From positions 62,001 through 126,000 of the forward strand of contig NZ_QJRI01000169.1 of NCBI RefSeq assembly GCF_003254565.1: a stretch of DNA of 64,000 nucleotides, written 5' to 3'. This DNA comes from Flavobacterium nitrogenifigens. GTDB taxonomy: Bacteria > Bacteroidota > Bacteroidia > Flavobacteriales > Flavobacteriaceae. The position numbers and the translations under genes are program-made. Positions 36,148 to 44,331 of the stretch are shown piece by piece. Positions within the stretch are counted from its first letter, which is position 1. Every line of letters starts with the position of its first letter. The notes under the pieces are model-generated. The model worked only from the letters and a program-made list of their open reading frames with translations, did not search any database and had not been told where the DNA came from.

Positions 36148-36213
36148 ACTCTGAACCTAAAAAAAAAAAATGAATTTCTAAATTTTGTTAGTTATAGATA
36201 TTCAAAAAGGGAT
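36148..36213. repeat. Downstream copy of the ~61-bp duplication
   Basis: It matches 35314-35374 apart from five extra A residues. As in the first copy, it leads into a hairpin (36206-36220 with 36222-36236) that carries GGGATGAAG in place of GGGATAAAC, so the duplicated segment included a terminator. Confidence 0.85.
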
Positions 36214-36323
36214 GAAGTTTTAAACTTCATCCCTTTCGTATTTAAGTACAGTTCGATTTTCAGTAAGAAGCAGTGAAAAAAACTCAGCATCTTAGAATCT
36301 CAGAACCTTAGCATCTTTAAAAC

Positions 36324-37430
36324 TTATTCTAAAACCAATTGTCCTAAAGCTTCTTTACTGAAACCTTTCAACTCATCCGTTTTTCCAGCTTTGATTTTAG
36401 CCACCCAATTCGGATCTGATAAAAGAGGTCTTCCAACTGCAACCAAATCAAAATCGCCTCTGTCGAAACGTCTGTTTAATTCTTCCAAAGAAGTTGGTTG
36501 AGAGCTTTCACCTGCAAATGCGCCAAAGAAATCACCAGAAAGTCCAACAGAACCTACGGTAATAGTAGGAGCGCCAGTTACTTTTTTAGCCCATCCAGCA
36601 AAGTTCAAATCAGAACCTTCAAATTCTGGTTCCCAGAAACGACGTTGCGAAGCGTGAATAATATCAACACCAGCATCAACAAGAGGAGTAAGCCAAGCTT
36701 CTAATTCCTGTGGATTTTTTGCCAATTTATAGTTGTAATCAGAAGGTTTGAATTGAGAAAAACGCATAATTACAGTAAAGTCATTTCCAACTTGCTTTCT
36801 CACTTCTTTTATCACTTCAATAGCAAAACGATTACGTTCAGGAAGTGTTTTTCCTCCATAGATATCTTCACGTAAATTTGTTTCAGCTCTAAAGAATTGG
36901 TCAATTAAATAACCGTGTGCACCGTGAATTTCAACAGTGTCAAATCCTAATCTTTTAGCATCTGCGGCAGCTTTTCCAAAAGCAAGAATAGTATCTTCAA
37001 TATCTTTTTCAGTCATGGCAACGCCATTTCTAAAATCAGGACGGTTTAATCCAGATGGACCTTCAAACGGAACAGGAGGAACCCATCCAGAATGATGATT
37101 GTCCATAATTCCCATATGCCAGATTTGCGGCCCCATTTTTCCGCCAGCAACATGAACTTCATCAATCACTTTTTTCCATCCATTTAGAGCTAAATCGCCA
37201 TAAAAATGAGGAACATTAGCATCATTAGAAGATGATTTTCTGTCAATAACAGTTCCTTCAGACAGAATTAATCCAACTTCGCCTTCAGCTCTTTTTTGGT
37301 AGTAAGCTGCGACTTCATCAGTCGGGACTCCGTTAGGAGAAAAAGAGCGCGTCATTGGCGCCATTACGATTCGGTTTTTCAGATTTAACGATTTTAGGTT
37401 AAATTCAGAAAATAGGTTGTTTGTACTCAT
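36324..37430 (-). CDS. Old-yellow-enzyme family ene-reductase
   Basis: The FMN-dependent barrel reduces activated C=C bonds (NemA/xenobiotic-reductase type). Visible motifs are IVMAPMTRS (FMN binding), HGAHGYLIDQFF with substrate-anion His169/His172 and proton-donor Tyr174, and the C-terminal FDLVAVGRPLLSDP. Length 368 is typical. It starts 7 bp after the ArsR gene and is clearly in the same transcript, so it should be controlled by that repressor, probably in response to electrophilic compounds (inference). Confidence 0.93.
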   Translation of the reverse strand: MSTNNLFSEFNLKSLNLKNRIVMAPMTRSFSPNGVPTDEVAAYYQKRAEGEVGLILSEGTVIDRKSSSNDANVPHFYGDLALNGWKKVIDEVHVAGGKMGPQIWHMGIMDNHHSGWVPPVPFEGPSGLNRPDFRNGVAMTEKDIEDTILAFGKAAADAKRLGFDTVEIHGAHGYLIDQFFRAETNLREDIYGGKTLPERNRFAIEVIKEVRKQVGNDFTVIMRFSQFKPSDYNYKLAKNPQELEAWLTPLVDAGVDIIHASQRRFWEPEFEGSDLNFAGWAKKVTGAPTITVGSVGLSGDFFGAFAGESSQPTSLEELNRRFDRGDFDLVAVGRPLLSDPNWVAKIKAGKTDELKGFSKEALGQLVLE

Positions 37431-37437
37431 AGTAATT

Positions 37438-37740
37438 TTACAAATTAGATTGAATTAATTTACTAAGTGCTTCAAAGGCACCTTCGTTACGTTTATAATA
37501 AGTCCATTGTCCAACACGTTTGGCTTCAATAAAACCAGCGCGCTGCAAAATAGACAGGTATTCAGATACTGTAGATTGTGTCAAACCAGCTTTGGCTTGA
37601 ATCTGTCCAACGCAGACACCATGCTCAAATCCGGCATGTTCAAGCTGTCCCGGAAAGTTAATTTCGGGTTCTTTTAGCCATTCCAGCATTTGTAATCTGG
37701 ATTTATTGGATAATGCTTTAAAAATTTCTATCGTTTCCAT
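37438..37740 (-). CDS. ArsR-family repressor
   Basis: The 100-residue winged-helix protein has the order SNKSRLQMLEWL, then the recognition helix AGLTQSTVSEYLSILQRAGF and the wing AKRVGQWTYYKRN. The metal-binding CxC motif of ArsR/SmtB helix 3 is absent. Two Cys-poor segments and a lone Cys in HGVCVGQI could instead sense electrophiles or redox state. It heads an operon with the ene-reductase. Its -7 box ends 4 nt before the ATG, so the mRNA may be leaderless, and an inverted repeat overlaps the box. Confidence 0.9.
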   Translation of the reverse strand: METIEIFKALSNKSRLQMLEWLKEPEINFPGQLEHAGFEHGVCVGQIQAKAGLTQSTVSEYLSILQRAGFIEAKRVGQWTYYKRNEGAFEALSKLIQSNL

Positions 37741-37744
37741 ACTG

Positions 37745-37771
37745 CAAATATATCGACTTTTCCCGATATAT
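37745..37771 (-). promoter_or_regulatory. ArsR promoter and candidate operator
   Basis: The minus strand reads TATATTTG at 37752-37745. The inverted repeat ATATATCG-N8-CGATATAT (37748-37771) overlaps it. Repressor bound there would cover the -7 element, fitting autoregulation. Confidence 0.7.
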
Positions 37772-37875
37772 GGATTTAAAGAAAAATATTTAGGATAATT
37801 TTGTGATATAGGAGGGAATGAAGAAGCAAAAAATGATAGAAGATTTAAGAAAGAAATTTATATTTGCTAATGTAT

Positions 37876-38090
37876 TAATCTCGCAAAGTCGCGGAGTCGC
37901 AAAGTTATTTTTGAAAGACCTTCAGCTTTAACTGGAGGTATTCAGAAGGTTATAAAAAAGGCTTTAGCAAAATCTACAGATTTTTGGCTAAAGCCTTCGT
38001 GAACTTATATTTTGTATATCTACAGCTAAAGCTGGAGGTAATTCAATTGCAAAATTAAAAACTTTGCGACTCCGCGGCTTCGCGAGATTA
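37876..38090. repeat. Composite inverted repeat of CGCAAAGT words with inner hairpin
   Basis: Outer arms 37876-37905 and 38061-38090 pair over 30 bp with two mismatches and are made of eight-base words (CGCAAAGT, CGCGGAGT). Inside lies a hairpin GGCTTTAGC/GCTAAAGCC (37958-37997) and two near-direct copies of AGCTTTAACTGGAGGTA / AGCTAAAGCTGGAGGTA. It fills the 383-bp gap between the divergent ArsR and thioredoxin-like genes. Confidence 0.8.
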
Positions 38091-38123
38091 AAACAGCCCT
38101 GTATTTATCAAATAAACTTAACT

Positions 38124-38618
38124 ATGAAAAAAACTGTACTCATTCTAGCATTTTTATGCTGTGTAATCACCAATTCTAAAGCTCAAGTTGTAGGCGTAGA
38201 TGTTGGAGATATTGCTCCCGAAATTGATCTTCCGGATACTAAAGGAGAGAAAGTTGCACTTTCTTCTTTAAGAGGAACTTTAGTTTTGGTAGACTTTTGG
38301 GCTTCTTGGTGTGGGCCTTGTATTAAAGAACAACCGTTGCTAGTCAAAATGCACAATGCTTATCCAGACAAATTATCGATTTACGGAGTTTCTATGGATA
38401 CTAAAAAGCCATTATGGACAGGAGCAATCGCAAAAGCAAAATTGCCTTGGACAAATGTTAGTGACTTAAAATACTGGCAGTCTCCAGTTATTGGAGATTA
38501 TATGCTGCAATCTATTCCGTTGAACTTTTTAATTGACAAAAACGGAATTATTTTAGCAAAAAACATTCACGGGCAAGCTTTAGAAGCTAAAATTAAAGAG
38601 CTTTTAGAGGTGCAATAG
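38124..38618 (+). CDS. Exported TlpA-like thioredoxin-fold protein
   Basis: A signal peptide (1-20, ending SKAQ) exports a single thioredoxin-like domain of AhpC/TSA or redoxin type. The active site is Cys63-Gly-Pro-Cys66 in FWASWCGPCIKEQP, and a cis-Pro is in SIPLNFLID. It probably reduces disulfides in the periplasm. The ATG at 38124 is chosen because the longer frame from 38064 begins inside the repeat arm and precedes a perfect signal peptide. Length 164 is standard. Confidence 0.92.
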   Translation: MKKTVLILAFLCCVITNSKAQVVGVDVGDIAPEIDLPDTKGEKVALSSLRGTLVLVDFWASWCGPCIKEQPLLVKMHNAYPDKLSIYGVSMDTKKPLWTGAIAKAKLPWTNVSDLKYWQSPVIGDYMLQSIPLNFLIDKNGIILAKNIHGQALEAKIKELLEVQ

Positions 38619-38626
38619 ATTTTCCT

Positions 38627-38815
38627 TAACCGCAAAGAGCGCAAAGGTTTACGCAATCCCGATGACTATCGGGAGCAAAGTTTTTTACTTGAAAAATAAA
38701 ACTCTCGCAAAGTCGCAGAGTCGCAAAGTTTATTATTCTTAGCGACTCTGCGACTTTGCGAGATTCTTTAAAAATGTAGCATGCTTAGCGTAAACCTTTG
38801 CGCTCTTTGCGGTTA
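38627..38815. repeat. Nested perfect inverted repeats of CGCAAAG words
   Basis: Outer arms 38627-38654 and 38788-38815 are a perfect 28-bp inverted repeat. Inner arms 38704-38724 and 38742-38762 are a perfect 21-bp inverted repeat built of CGCAAAGT/CGCAGAGT units. A near-palindrome TCCCGATGACTATCGGGA (38657-38674) sits just inside the left outer arm. The element lies between convergent genes. Confidence 0.85.
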
Positions 38816-38881
38816 AAAAAACAAAAGTCCAGCCAATAAGGCCAGACTTTTAATTTTTAATTCCAGATTTTAATTCTTTTC

Positions 38882-39262
38882 TTAAGACTCTTTGATCACT
38901 TTCTTTACACCCCCAAAACTAGTTTTCAGCATTTCTCTGATCTGAAACTGTGTTTTGTTCTGCGATGCGCTTTTCCAATCTTTGAGATCAAAAATATGAA
39001 TTTGATCTGCGTAAGGATTAGTTAAGAATGAAATTCGTGAAATGGTATATTTATAATATTTCAGTTCGTGAGAAACATGTCGATTTGGAACAACAATTAG
39101 TATATTTTCCCAATTCAAAAAGTCTTTCGGAACATCTTTTCTTTCTAACAATCCTAAAGATTCAAAAAAAGCGACAATCTTTTGATCATTAAGTTTACTA
39201 ATCTTATGATCGAGGTTCTTAAAAGTTGTCTGGAGTCTATTTTCGTTAATAATAGTACTCAT
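38882..39262 (-). CDS. Uncharacterised 126-residue protein
   Basis: I do not recognise the family. The protein has no signal peptide or membrane span. It begins with an amphipathic helix region (TTFKNLDHKISKLNDQKIVAFFESLGLLE), has a central beta-like stretch (ENILIVVPNRHVSHELKYYKY) and a basic C-terminal end (FGGVKKVIKES). Composition and codon use match neighbouring native genes. It is convergent with the thioredoxin-like gene and divergent from the GH2 gene. Confidence 0.65.
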   Translation of the reverse strand: MSTIINENRLQTTFKNLDHKISKLNDQKIVAFFESLGLLERKDVPKDFLNWENILIVVPNRHVSHELKYYKYTISRISFLTNPYADQIHIFDLKDWKSASQNKTQFQIREMLKTSFGGVKKVIKES

Positions 39263-39476
39263 GATGGTAATTGCTTTTTTGTGATTTTAATATAAAATTA
39301 CATCAAAAGAAAATCATTTTCGAATCTGAAGCCATTAGATTCATTCTAAATTTTGAAAGTCCATTTTTGAAGCATTTGTTATGAATGAGTTATCAGATTT
39401 TGATAAAATACTATTAATGTTTCTTCTCTAAATGCTTTATTTTTATCGCTATTTGATTTTACTAACTACCAAACCT

Positions 39477-42296
39477 ATGAAAACCAATTTCCTCCTACGA
39501 ACAATTTTTTGTCTTTTATTTCTATGTTCAATTCCTGCTTTTGCACAAAACAAATCAGGAAGAGAACTTATTTTAATTGATAAAGACTGGCGATTTTCAT
39601 TTGGACATTTATACGATACCAAAAAAGATTTTGGCCATGCAGAAGGTTATTTCTCCTATCTGACTAAAACGGGATTTGCTGATGGGCCAGCGGCTTCTGG
39701 ATTTGATGATCGTGCTTGGAGAAAATTAGATTTACCGCATGATTGGGCAGTTGAACAGCCTTTTAGCGAAAGCGCAAGTTTCAGCCACGGGTTTAAAGCA
39801 GCAGGAAAAAACTATCCTGAAAAGAGCATTGGTTGGTATAGAAAGAGAATAACCCTTCCGAATGAAGATTTAGGGAAAATTATTTCTTTAAAATTTGATG
39901 GAGTTTTTAGAAATTCAAAAGTCTTTTTTAACGGATTTTACCTAGGAACAGAAGAAAGCGGTTATAATGGTTTTGAATATGATGTAACGGCTTACGTTAA
40001 TTATGGAGGCGAAAATACAATCGTAGTCCGCGTTGATGCTTCGATGGAAGAAGGCTGGTTTTATGAAGGAGCAGGAATTTATAGACATGTCTATTTGCAG
40101 AAAACCAATCCGCTTCATGTGGCACAGAACGGAACTTATGTAACTTCTGAAATTGCTAATGATAATGCTGTAATTACAGCAGAAGTAAAATTGGAAAGCA
40201 AAGGGCATTATAAAGGAAATGTTGAAATAAACCAGACTATTTTGGATGCTTCAGGAAAACAGATTACAACTGTTTATGAAAATGTTACAGCTCCAGATTT
40301 CTATAAAACAAATAGTTATACTTCAGAATTAAATGTCAAAAATCCGCTTTTGTGGGATATTGAAAATCCTAATTTGTATCAGTTAATTACTGAAATCAAA
40401 AGCGAAGGAAAAGTTATTGATCAGTATAAAACTTCATTTGGAATTAGAACCATAAAATTTGATCCAGAAAATGGTTTTTTCCTTAACGGAAAACATGTAA
40501 AACTAAAAGGAACAAACAATCATCAGGATCATGCAGGAATTGGGACGGCGCTTCCAGATGAAATCCAGTATTATAGAATCGCAAAACTGAAAGCAATGGG
40601 CTCAAATGCCTATCGTTGTTCGCATCATCCGCCAACTCCCGAATTATTGGATGCTTGCGACAAATTAGGAATGTTGGTTATTGATGAAACTCGTTTAATG
40701 GGAATCAACGATTATCATTTGAATGATTTACAGCGAATGATGGAACGTGACCGAAATCATCCTAGTATTTTTTGTTGGTCGGTTGGAAATGAAGAATGGC
40801 AGATTGAGGGCGGAATTACTGGCGAAAGAATTACCAATATCATGCAGGATTTCAGTAAAAGCATCGATCCGACGAGACCTGTTACAGTAGGAATCAGCAG
40901 CGGATTTAAAAGCGGAATTTCTTCGGTTGTAGAAGTTATGGGTTATAATTATCTCGGAAATGGAGATATCGATGCGCATAGAAATCAGTTTAAAAATCAG
41001 CCCGGAATGGGAACTGAAGAAGGTTCAACTTTTGCCACACGCGGTATTTATTTTACCGATGATGCCAAACATTACCAAAGCGCTTACGATAAAAAACCTC
41101 GTCCGACTTTTTATAGTATTGAAGAAGGTTGGAAATTCTACGCGGAAAGACCTTATTTAGCAGGAATGTTTATCTGGACAGGTTTTGATTATCGAGGTGA
41201 ACCAACGCCTTATGGCTGGCCGTCTGTAACGTCTTATTTCGGGATGATGGATGTCTGCGGTTTCCCAAAAGACAATGTTTTCTACTTAAAATCATGGTGG
41301 GGAAAAGAACCTGTTTTGCACCTGTTGCCACATTGGAATTGGCGCGGAATGGAAGGCAAAGAAATCGATGTTTGGGCGTATTCTAATTGTGATGAAGTGG
41401 AACTTTTTCTCAACAAAAAGAGTTTAGGAAAAAAGAAAATGGAGCAAGACGGTCATTTAGAATGGAAAGTAAATTATGCTGCTGGAACTCTAGAAGCTGT
41501 TGGGTATAAAAACGGAAAAAAAGTACTTTCAGATATTCAAAAAACAACTGGAAAGCCTGAAAGCATTAAATTGTCATTGGATAAAGAGAATGTTTTAAAA
41601 GGTAATGTTTCGGTTGTAACGGTTGAAGTTACAGATAAAAATAGTTTGCATGTTCCTACAGCAAATGAAGAAATTACCTTTTCAATACAAGGAGGAAAAA
41701 TTTTAGGAGTAGGAAATGGCGATCCAACTTCATTAGAAAGCGATCAGTTTATTGATGGTATTGCTTTAGTTGCTATAAGTAATTTTATGGAACAGAAAGC
41801 AGAAACTGAGACTCTGCCTCAGAATTTGCCAAATTATTCAGAAAACGAATGGACAGCAGCTTTTAAAGATCGTAATTATAAAAAACAAGCTCCATCTTAT
41901 ATTTATAAAGGAGAATTTGATTTAAAGAACAACTTAGCTTCAAATGTGGTGAGTTTCTTTTATAAAAAAATAGGAGTAGAAACAGTAGTTTTTGTCAACG
42001 GAAATAAAGTAGAATCAAGCAAAGAAGATTTGCAAAAATATATTTTGAATGCAGCTATTTTGAAAGAAGGAAAAAATACGATTCACATTGTGGCTACACC
42101 TTTGCAAAAAATAAAAGATTGGGATGTTATGAATACCGATCCAGGAATCATTCAAGTTATCACGCCTGCAGAGCCTTGGAAAAGAAAGCTTTTTAATGGT
42201 TATGCACAAATCATTATTCAGAAAGATGAAAATGCAGGAGAAGTGGTTTTATCTGCTTCTGCGAAAGGATTACGTGCTGCCATTTTAAAAAATTAA
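39477..42296 (+). CDS. Exported GH2 beta-galactosidase-type glycosidase
   Basis: A signal peptide (1-23, AFAQ) is followed by the sugar-binding jelly-roll (~60-210), Ig-like (~215-330) and TIM-barrel (~335-620) GH2 domains, then DUF4982-like and further Ig-like modules to residue 939. The acid/base Glu439 lies in SVGNEEWQ; the nucleophile is expected in FYSIEEGW, before WTGFDYRGEPTPYGWP, which is typical of the beta-galactosidase/DUF4982 branch. The ATG at 39477 places the signal peptide correctly; the frame from 39432 adds 15 residues. It is not part of a SusC/D locus here. Confidence 0.92.
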   Translation: MKTNFLLRTIFCLLFLCSIPAFAQNKSGRELILIDKDWRFSFGHLYDTKKDFGHAEGYFSYLTKTGFADGPAASGFDDRAWRKLDLPHDWAVEQPFSESASFSHGFKAAGKNYPEKSIGWYRKRITLPNEDLGKIISLKFDGVFRNSKVFFNGFYLGTEESGYNGFEYDVTAYVNYGGENTIVVRVDASMEEGWFYEGAGIYRHVYLQKTNPLHVAQNGTYVTSEIANDNAVITAEVKLESKGHYKGNVEINQTILDASGKQITTVYENVTAPDFYKTNSYTSELNVKNPLLWDIENPNLYQLITEIKSEGKVIDQYKTSFGIRTIKFDPENGFFLNGKHVKLKGTNNHQDHAGIGTALPDEIQYYRIAKLKAMGSNAYRCSHHPPTPELLDACDKLGMLVIDETRLMGINDYHLNDLQRMMERDRNHPSIFCWSVGNEEWQIEGGITGERITNIMQDFSKSIDPTRPVTVGISSGFKSGISSVVEVMGYNYLGNGDIDAHRNQFKNQPGMGTEEGSTFATRGIYFTDDAKHYQSAYDKKPRPTFYSIEEGWKFYAERPYLAGMFIWTGFDYRGEPTPYGWPSVTSYFGMMDVCGFPKDNVFYLKSWWGKEPVLHLLPHWNWRGMEGKEIDVWAYSNCDEVELFLNKKSLGKKKMEQDGHLEWKVNYAAGTLEAVGYKNGKKVLSDIQKTTGKPESIKLSLDKENVLKGNVSVVTVEVTDKNSLHVPTANEEITFSIQGGKILGVGNGDPTSLESDQFIDGIALVAISNFMEQKAETETLPQNLPNYSENEWTAAFKDRNYKKQAPSYIYKGEFDLKNNLASNVVSFFYKKIGVETVVFVNGNKVESSKEDLQKYILNAAILKEGKNTIHIVATPLQKIKDWDVMNTDPGIIQVITPAEPWKRKLFNGYAQIIIQKDENAGEVVLSASAKGLRAAILKN

Positions 42297-42298
42297 AT

Positions 42299-42453
42299 TA
42301 ACCGCAAAGTTCGCAAAGATTTACGCAAAGCACGCAAAGAGAAATAAAACTTTGCGTTTCTGCGTCTTTGCGAGATTCTTTCATAAAGCTAAAAAAAACA
42401 TAGCTCCCGATAGCTATCGGGATTGCGTAGATCTTTGCGTTCATTGCGGTTAA
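42299..42453. repeat. CGCAAAG-word inverted repeat carrying an 18-bp palindrome
   Basis: Left arm TAACCGCAAAG... (42299-42327) pairs with the right arm at 42424-42452 with a few mismatches. Within the loop are a second pair (AAACTTTGCG/CGCAAAG) and the exact palindrome TCCCGATAGCTATCGGGA at 42405-42422. The same outer word set occurs at 38627-38815. Confidence 0.8.
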
Positions 42454-42505
42454 ACCTAAAACCTGAAACTTTAAACCTGAAACAAAAAATATTGTTTGAT
42501 TTTCA

Positions 42506-42513
42506 TAACTTTG
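42506..42513 (+). promoter_or_regulatory. Promoter -7 box of the AraC gene, possible leaderless start
   Basis: TAACTTTG matches TAnnTTTG and ends only 4 nt before the ATG at 42518, so transcription would start at or next to the start codon. Confidence 0.55.
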
Positions 42514-42517
42514 CAAA

Positions 42518-43387
42518 ATGAATAATCAGACAGAAACTCAGAATTGCGATTTTACTTCAGATTTGAAAATGAAGGGATTTAAAGTGTATCCTATAAATGG
42601 AGACTATAGTAAAGTTCCCGTTTATAGCCGAAGAGACTTTTATAAAATCTGCATCAACACCAGTAAAAGCATTATACAATATGCTGACCGCGGAATAGAA
42701 ACCGACGGAACGATTCTGTTTTTTGGGAATCCGATTATTCCGTATTCTTGGGAAACTATTTCTGAGAAATTTGAAGGCTATGCTTGTGTTTTTACCGAAG
42801 AGTTTTTTAAAACAAAAGACCGATCAGAAACCCTTCAGGAATCGCCTTTGTTTAAAATAGGAGGAACGCCAATCTTTACTCTAACGCCTGAACAAAAGGT
42901 GTTTATTGATTCGTTATTCCAAAAAATGATTCAAGAGTACGAAACTGATTATGCTTTCAAAGACGATTTGATGCGCAGCTACGTCAACTTGATTATTCAT
43001 GAATCAATGAAAATGCAGCCTTCAGAGAGTTTCTTTAAACATAAAAATGCTTCTTCGAGAATTACGTCTTTATTTTTAGAATTACTGGAAAGACAATTTC
43101 CAATAGAGACCAAAGATCAGCCGTTGGCTCTAAAAACACCTCAAGATTATGCACAAAGCCTTTCTGTGCACGTGAATCACTTAAATCGTTCTGTAAAAGA
43201 AGTTACCGGAAAACCAACCACGGCACATATTACAGAAAGAGTGGTTAACGAAGCAAAAGCTTTACTACAGCACACAGATTGGAGTATTTCTGATATTGGT
43301 TATTCGCTTGGGTTTGAATACCCGAGTTATTTCAATAATTATTTTAAAAGACTTACTGGAACGGTTCCGAAATCACTTCGGATGTAA
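42518..43387 (+). CDS. AraC-family transcriptional regulator
   Basis: The 289-residue protein has a cupin-like N-terminal sensor (~20-170) and a C-terminal double helix-turn-helix (~190-289) with YAQSLSVHVNHLNRSVKEVTGKPTT-type first helix pair and the signature WSISDIGYSLGFEYPSYFNNYFKRLTG. Both helices are intact. It lies just upstream of cupin, alcohol dehydrogenase and aldo/keto reductase genes on the same strand, which are likely targets. This class of AraC regulators frequently controls such reductases in Bacteroidota. Confidence 0.92.
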   Translation: MNNQTETQNCDFTSDLKMKGFKVYPINGDYSKVPVYSRRDFYKICINTSKSIIQYADRGIETDGTILFFGNPIIPYSWETISEKFEGYACVFTEEFFKTKDRSETLQESPLFKIGGTPIFTLTPEQKVFIDSLFQKMIQEYETDYAFKDDLMRSYVNLIIHESMKMQPSESFFKHKNASSRITSLFLELLERQFPIETKDQPLALKTPQDYAQSLSVHVNHLNRSVKEVTGKPTTAHITERVVNEAKALLQHTDWSISDIGYSLGFEYPSYFNNYFKRLTGTVPKSLRM

Positions 43388-43697
43388 ATTGTTTCAATTT
43401 CTTAATTTTTTGTTTGAATATTGTTATTTCGGCATTGCACTATTGCACTACATTTGCCCTGAAATAAACAACGAATCTTTGTATCAGTTTTTTTAATGAC
43501 TAAATAATACTTCACAAAAGCATGCTCCGCTTTGCATTTAGTTTTAAATTTTGATAATAGAAAAAATTATAAAATTTTTAAAATATTAATTAAAATCAAC
43601 AATCTCCTTCTATAAGAGATTCGATGTGCTGATTATTTCATTCAAATAAGCTTATAAGAATTTTTAAAATTAATTATTAACCTAAAAAATCGAAATT
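43388..43697. other. Gene-free spacer with a possible AraC target site
   Basis: No credible gene is present. The one structured feature is a tandem duplication ATTGCACT-ATTGCACT (43434-43449) that abuts a promoter-like TACATTTG (43449-43456). Direct repeats of this kind are typical AraC-family operators, and the AraC gene ends 47 bp upstream. The implied leader to the cupin gene would be ~240 nt. The rest is AT-rich with no strong hairpin. Confidence 0.45.
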
Positions 43698-44096
43698 ATG
43701 TCGACACAATTCACTGCCGTAACCGAAGAAGGTAAAATTCCAAATACTTATATGACAGGCGAAGTGTCATATAAGAAACAGACAAGCGAAATTCACCCAG
43801 AAAATACTGTTATAAAAGATGTTTCTTTTGAGCCTGGAGCAAGAAGCAATTGGCGTATTAATGCAAGTCTGCAATTGATTATTGTAACGAATGGAGTTGG
43901 GTATTACCAAGAAAGAGGCGGACAAATTAATCTTATCGAAAAAGGAAAAGTAATCACGGTTTTACCTGGAATAGAGCATTGGTACGGAGCAACACCAAAA
44001 ACGAAATATTCTCATATTACCATTTTTACTGAGGTAGATAAAGGTCATGGAACTTGGCTGAATAGCGTTACCGATGAAGAATATCATTCTTTTTAA
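43698..44096 (+). CDS. Cupin-domain protein
   Basis: The 132-residue single-domain protein has cupin motif 1-like residues (VSFEPGARSNWRINA, in which the usual His are replaced) and motif 2 (LPGIEHWYGATP, with His). It resembles the carboxymuconolactone/quercetinase-like small cupins that often travel with dehydrogenases. Loss of the usual GxHxH pair makes metal binding uncertain. It is the first gene after the AraC regulator and probably co-regulated with the alcohol dehydrogenase and aldo/keto reductase downstream. Confidence 0.85.
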   Translation: MSTQFTAVTEEGKIPNTYMTGEVSYKKQTSEIHPENTVIKDVSFEPGARSNWRINASLQLIIVTNGVGYYQERGGQINLIEKGKVITVLPGIEHWYGATPKTKYSHITIFTEVDKGHGTWLNSVTDEEYHSF

Positions 44097-44119
44097 GCTT
44101 CTAAGGTACTAAGTTGCTA

Positions 44120-44137
44120 TCCCGATAGCTATCGGGA
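44120..44137. repeat. 18-bp palindrome TCCCGATAGCTATCGGGA
   Basis: Exact self-complementary 18-mer in the cupin-to-dehydrogenase spacer. Further exact copies are at 44283-44300 and 42405-42422, with a variant at 38657-38674. Confidence 0.9.
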
Positions 44138-44282
44138 CTAAGTTTTTTTACGCCGATTTTACTGATTTATAACAGATTATATTTTTTGATTAGCTAAAAA
44201 TAATCGAAATTTATATAACTGTTTGTAAATCAGTATAAATCAGCTAGACTTCTATTGCAATTTCAGAACGGTTTTAAACCTG

Positions 44283-44300
44283 TCCCGATAGCTATCGGGA
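44283..44300. repeat. Second copy of the 18-bp palindrome
   Basis: Identical to 44120-44137, 32 nt upstream of the alcohol dehydrogenase start codon. Together the two copies bracket most of the 235-bp spacer. Confidence 0.9.
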
Positions 44301-44331
44301 TGAAACAAAAACAAAAAACAACAATAAAATT

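Noticed and set aside
42298-42516. Minus-strand 72-codon frame
   Set aside because: It overlaps the CGCAAAG-word repeat; the Cys/Leu-rich translation is the repeat read in frame.
43296-43496. 66-codon frame overlapping the AraC gene end
   Set aside because: It overlaps the helix-turn-helix coding region in another frame and has no promoter or family features.
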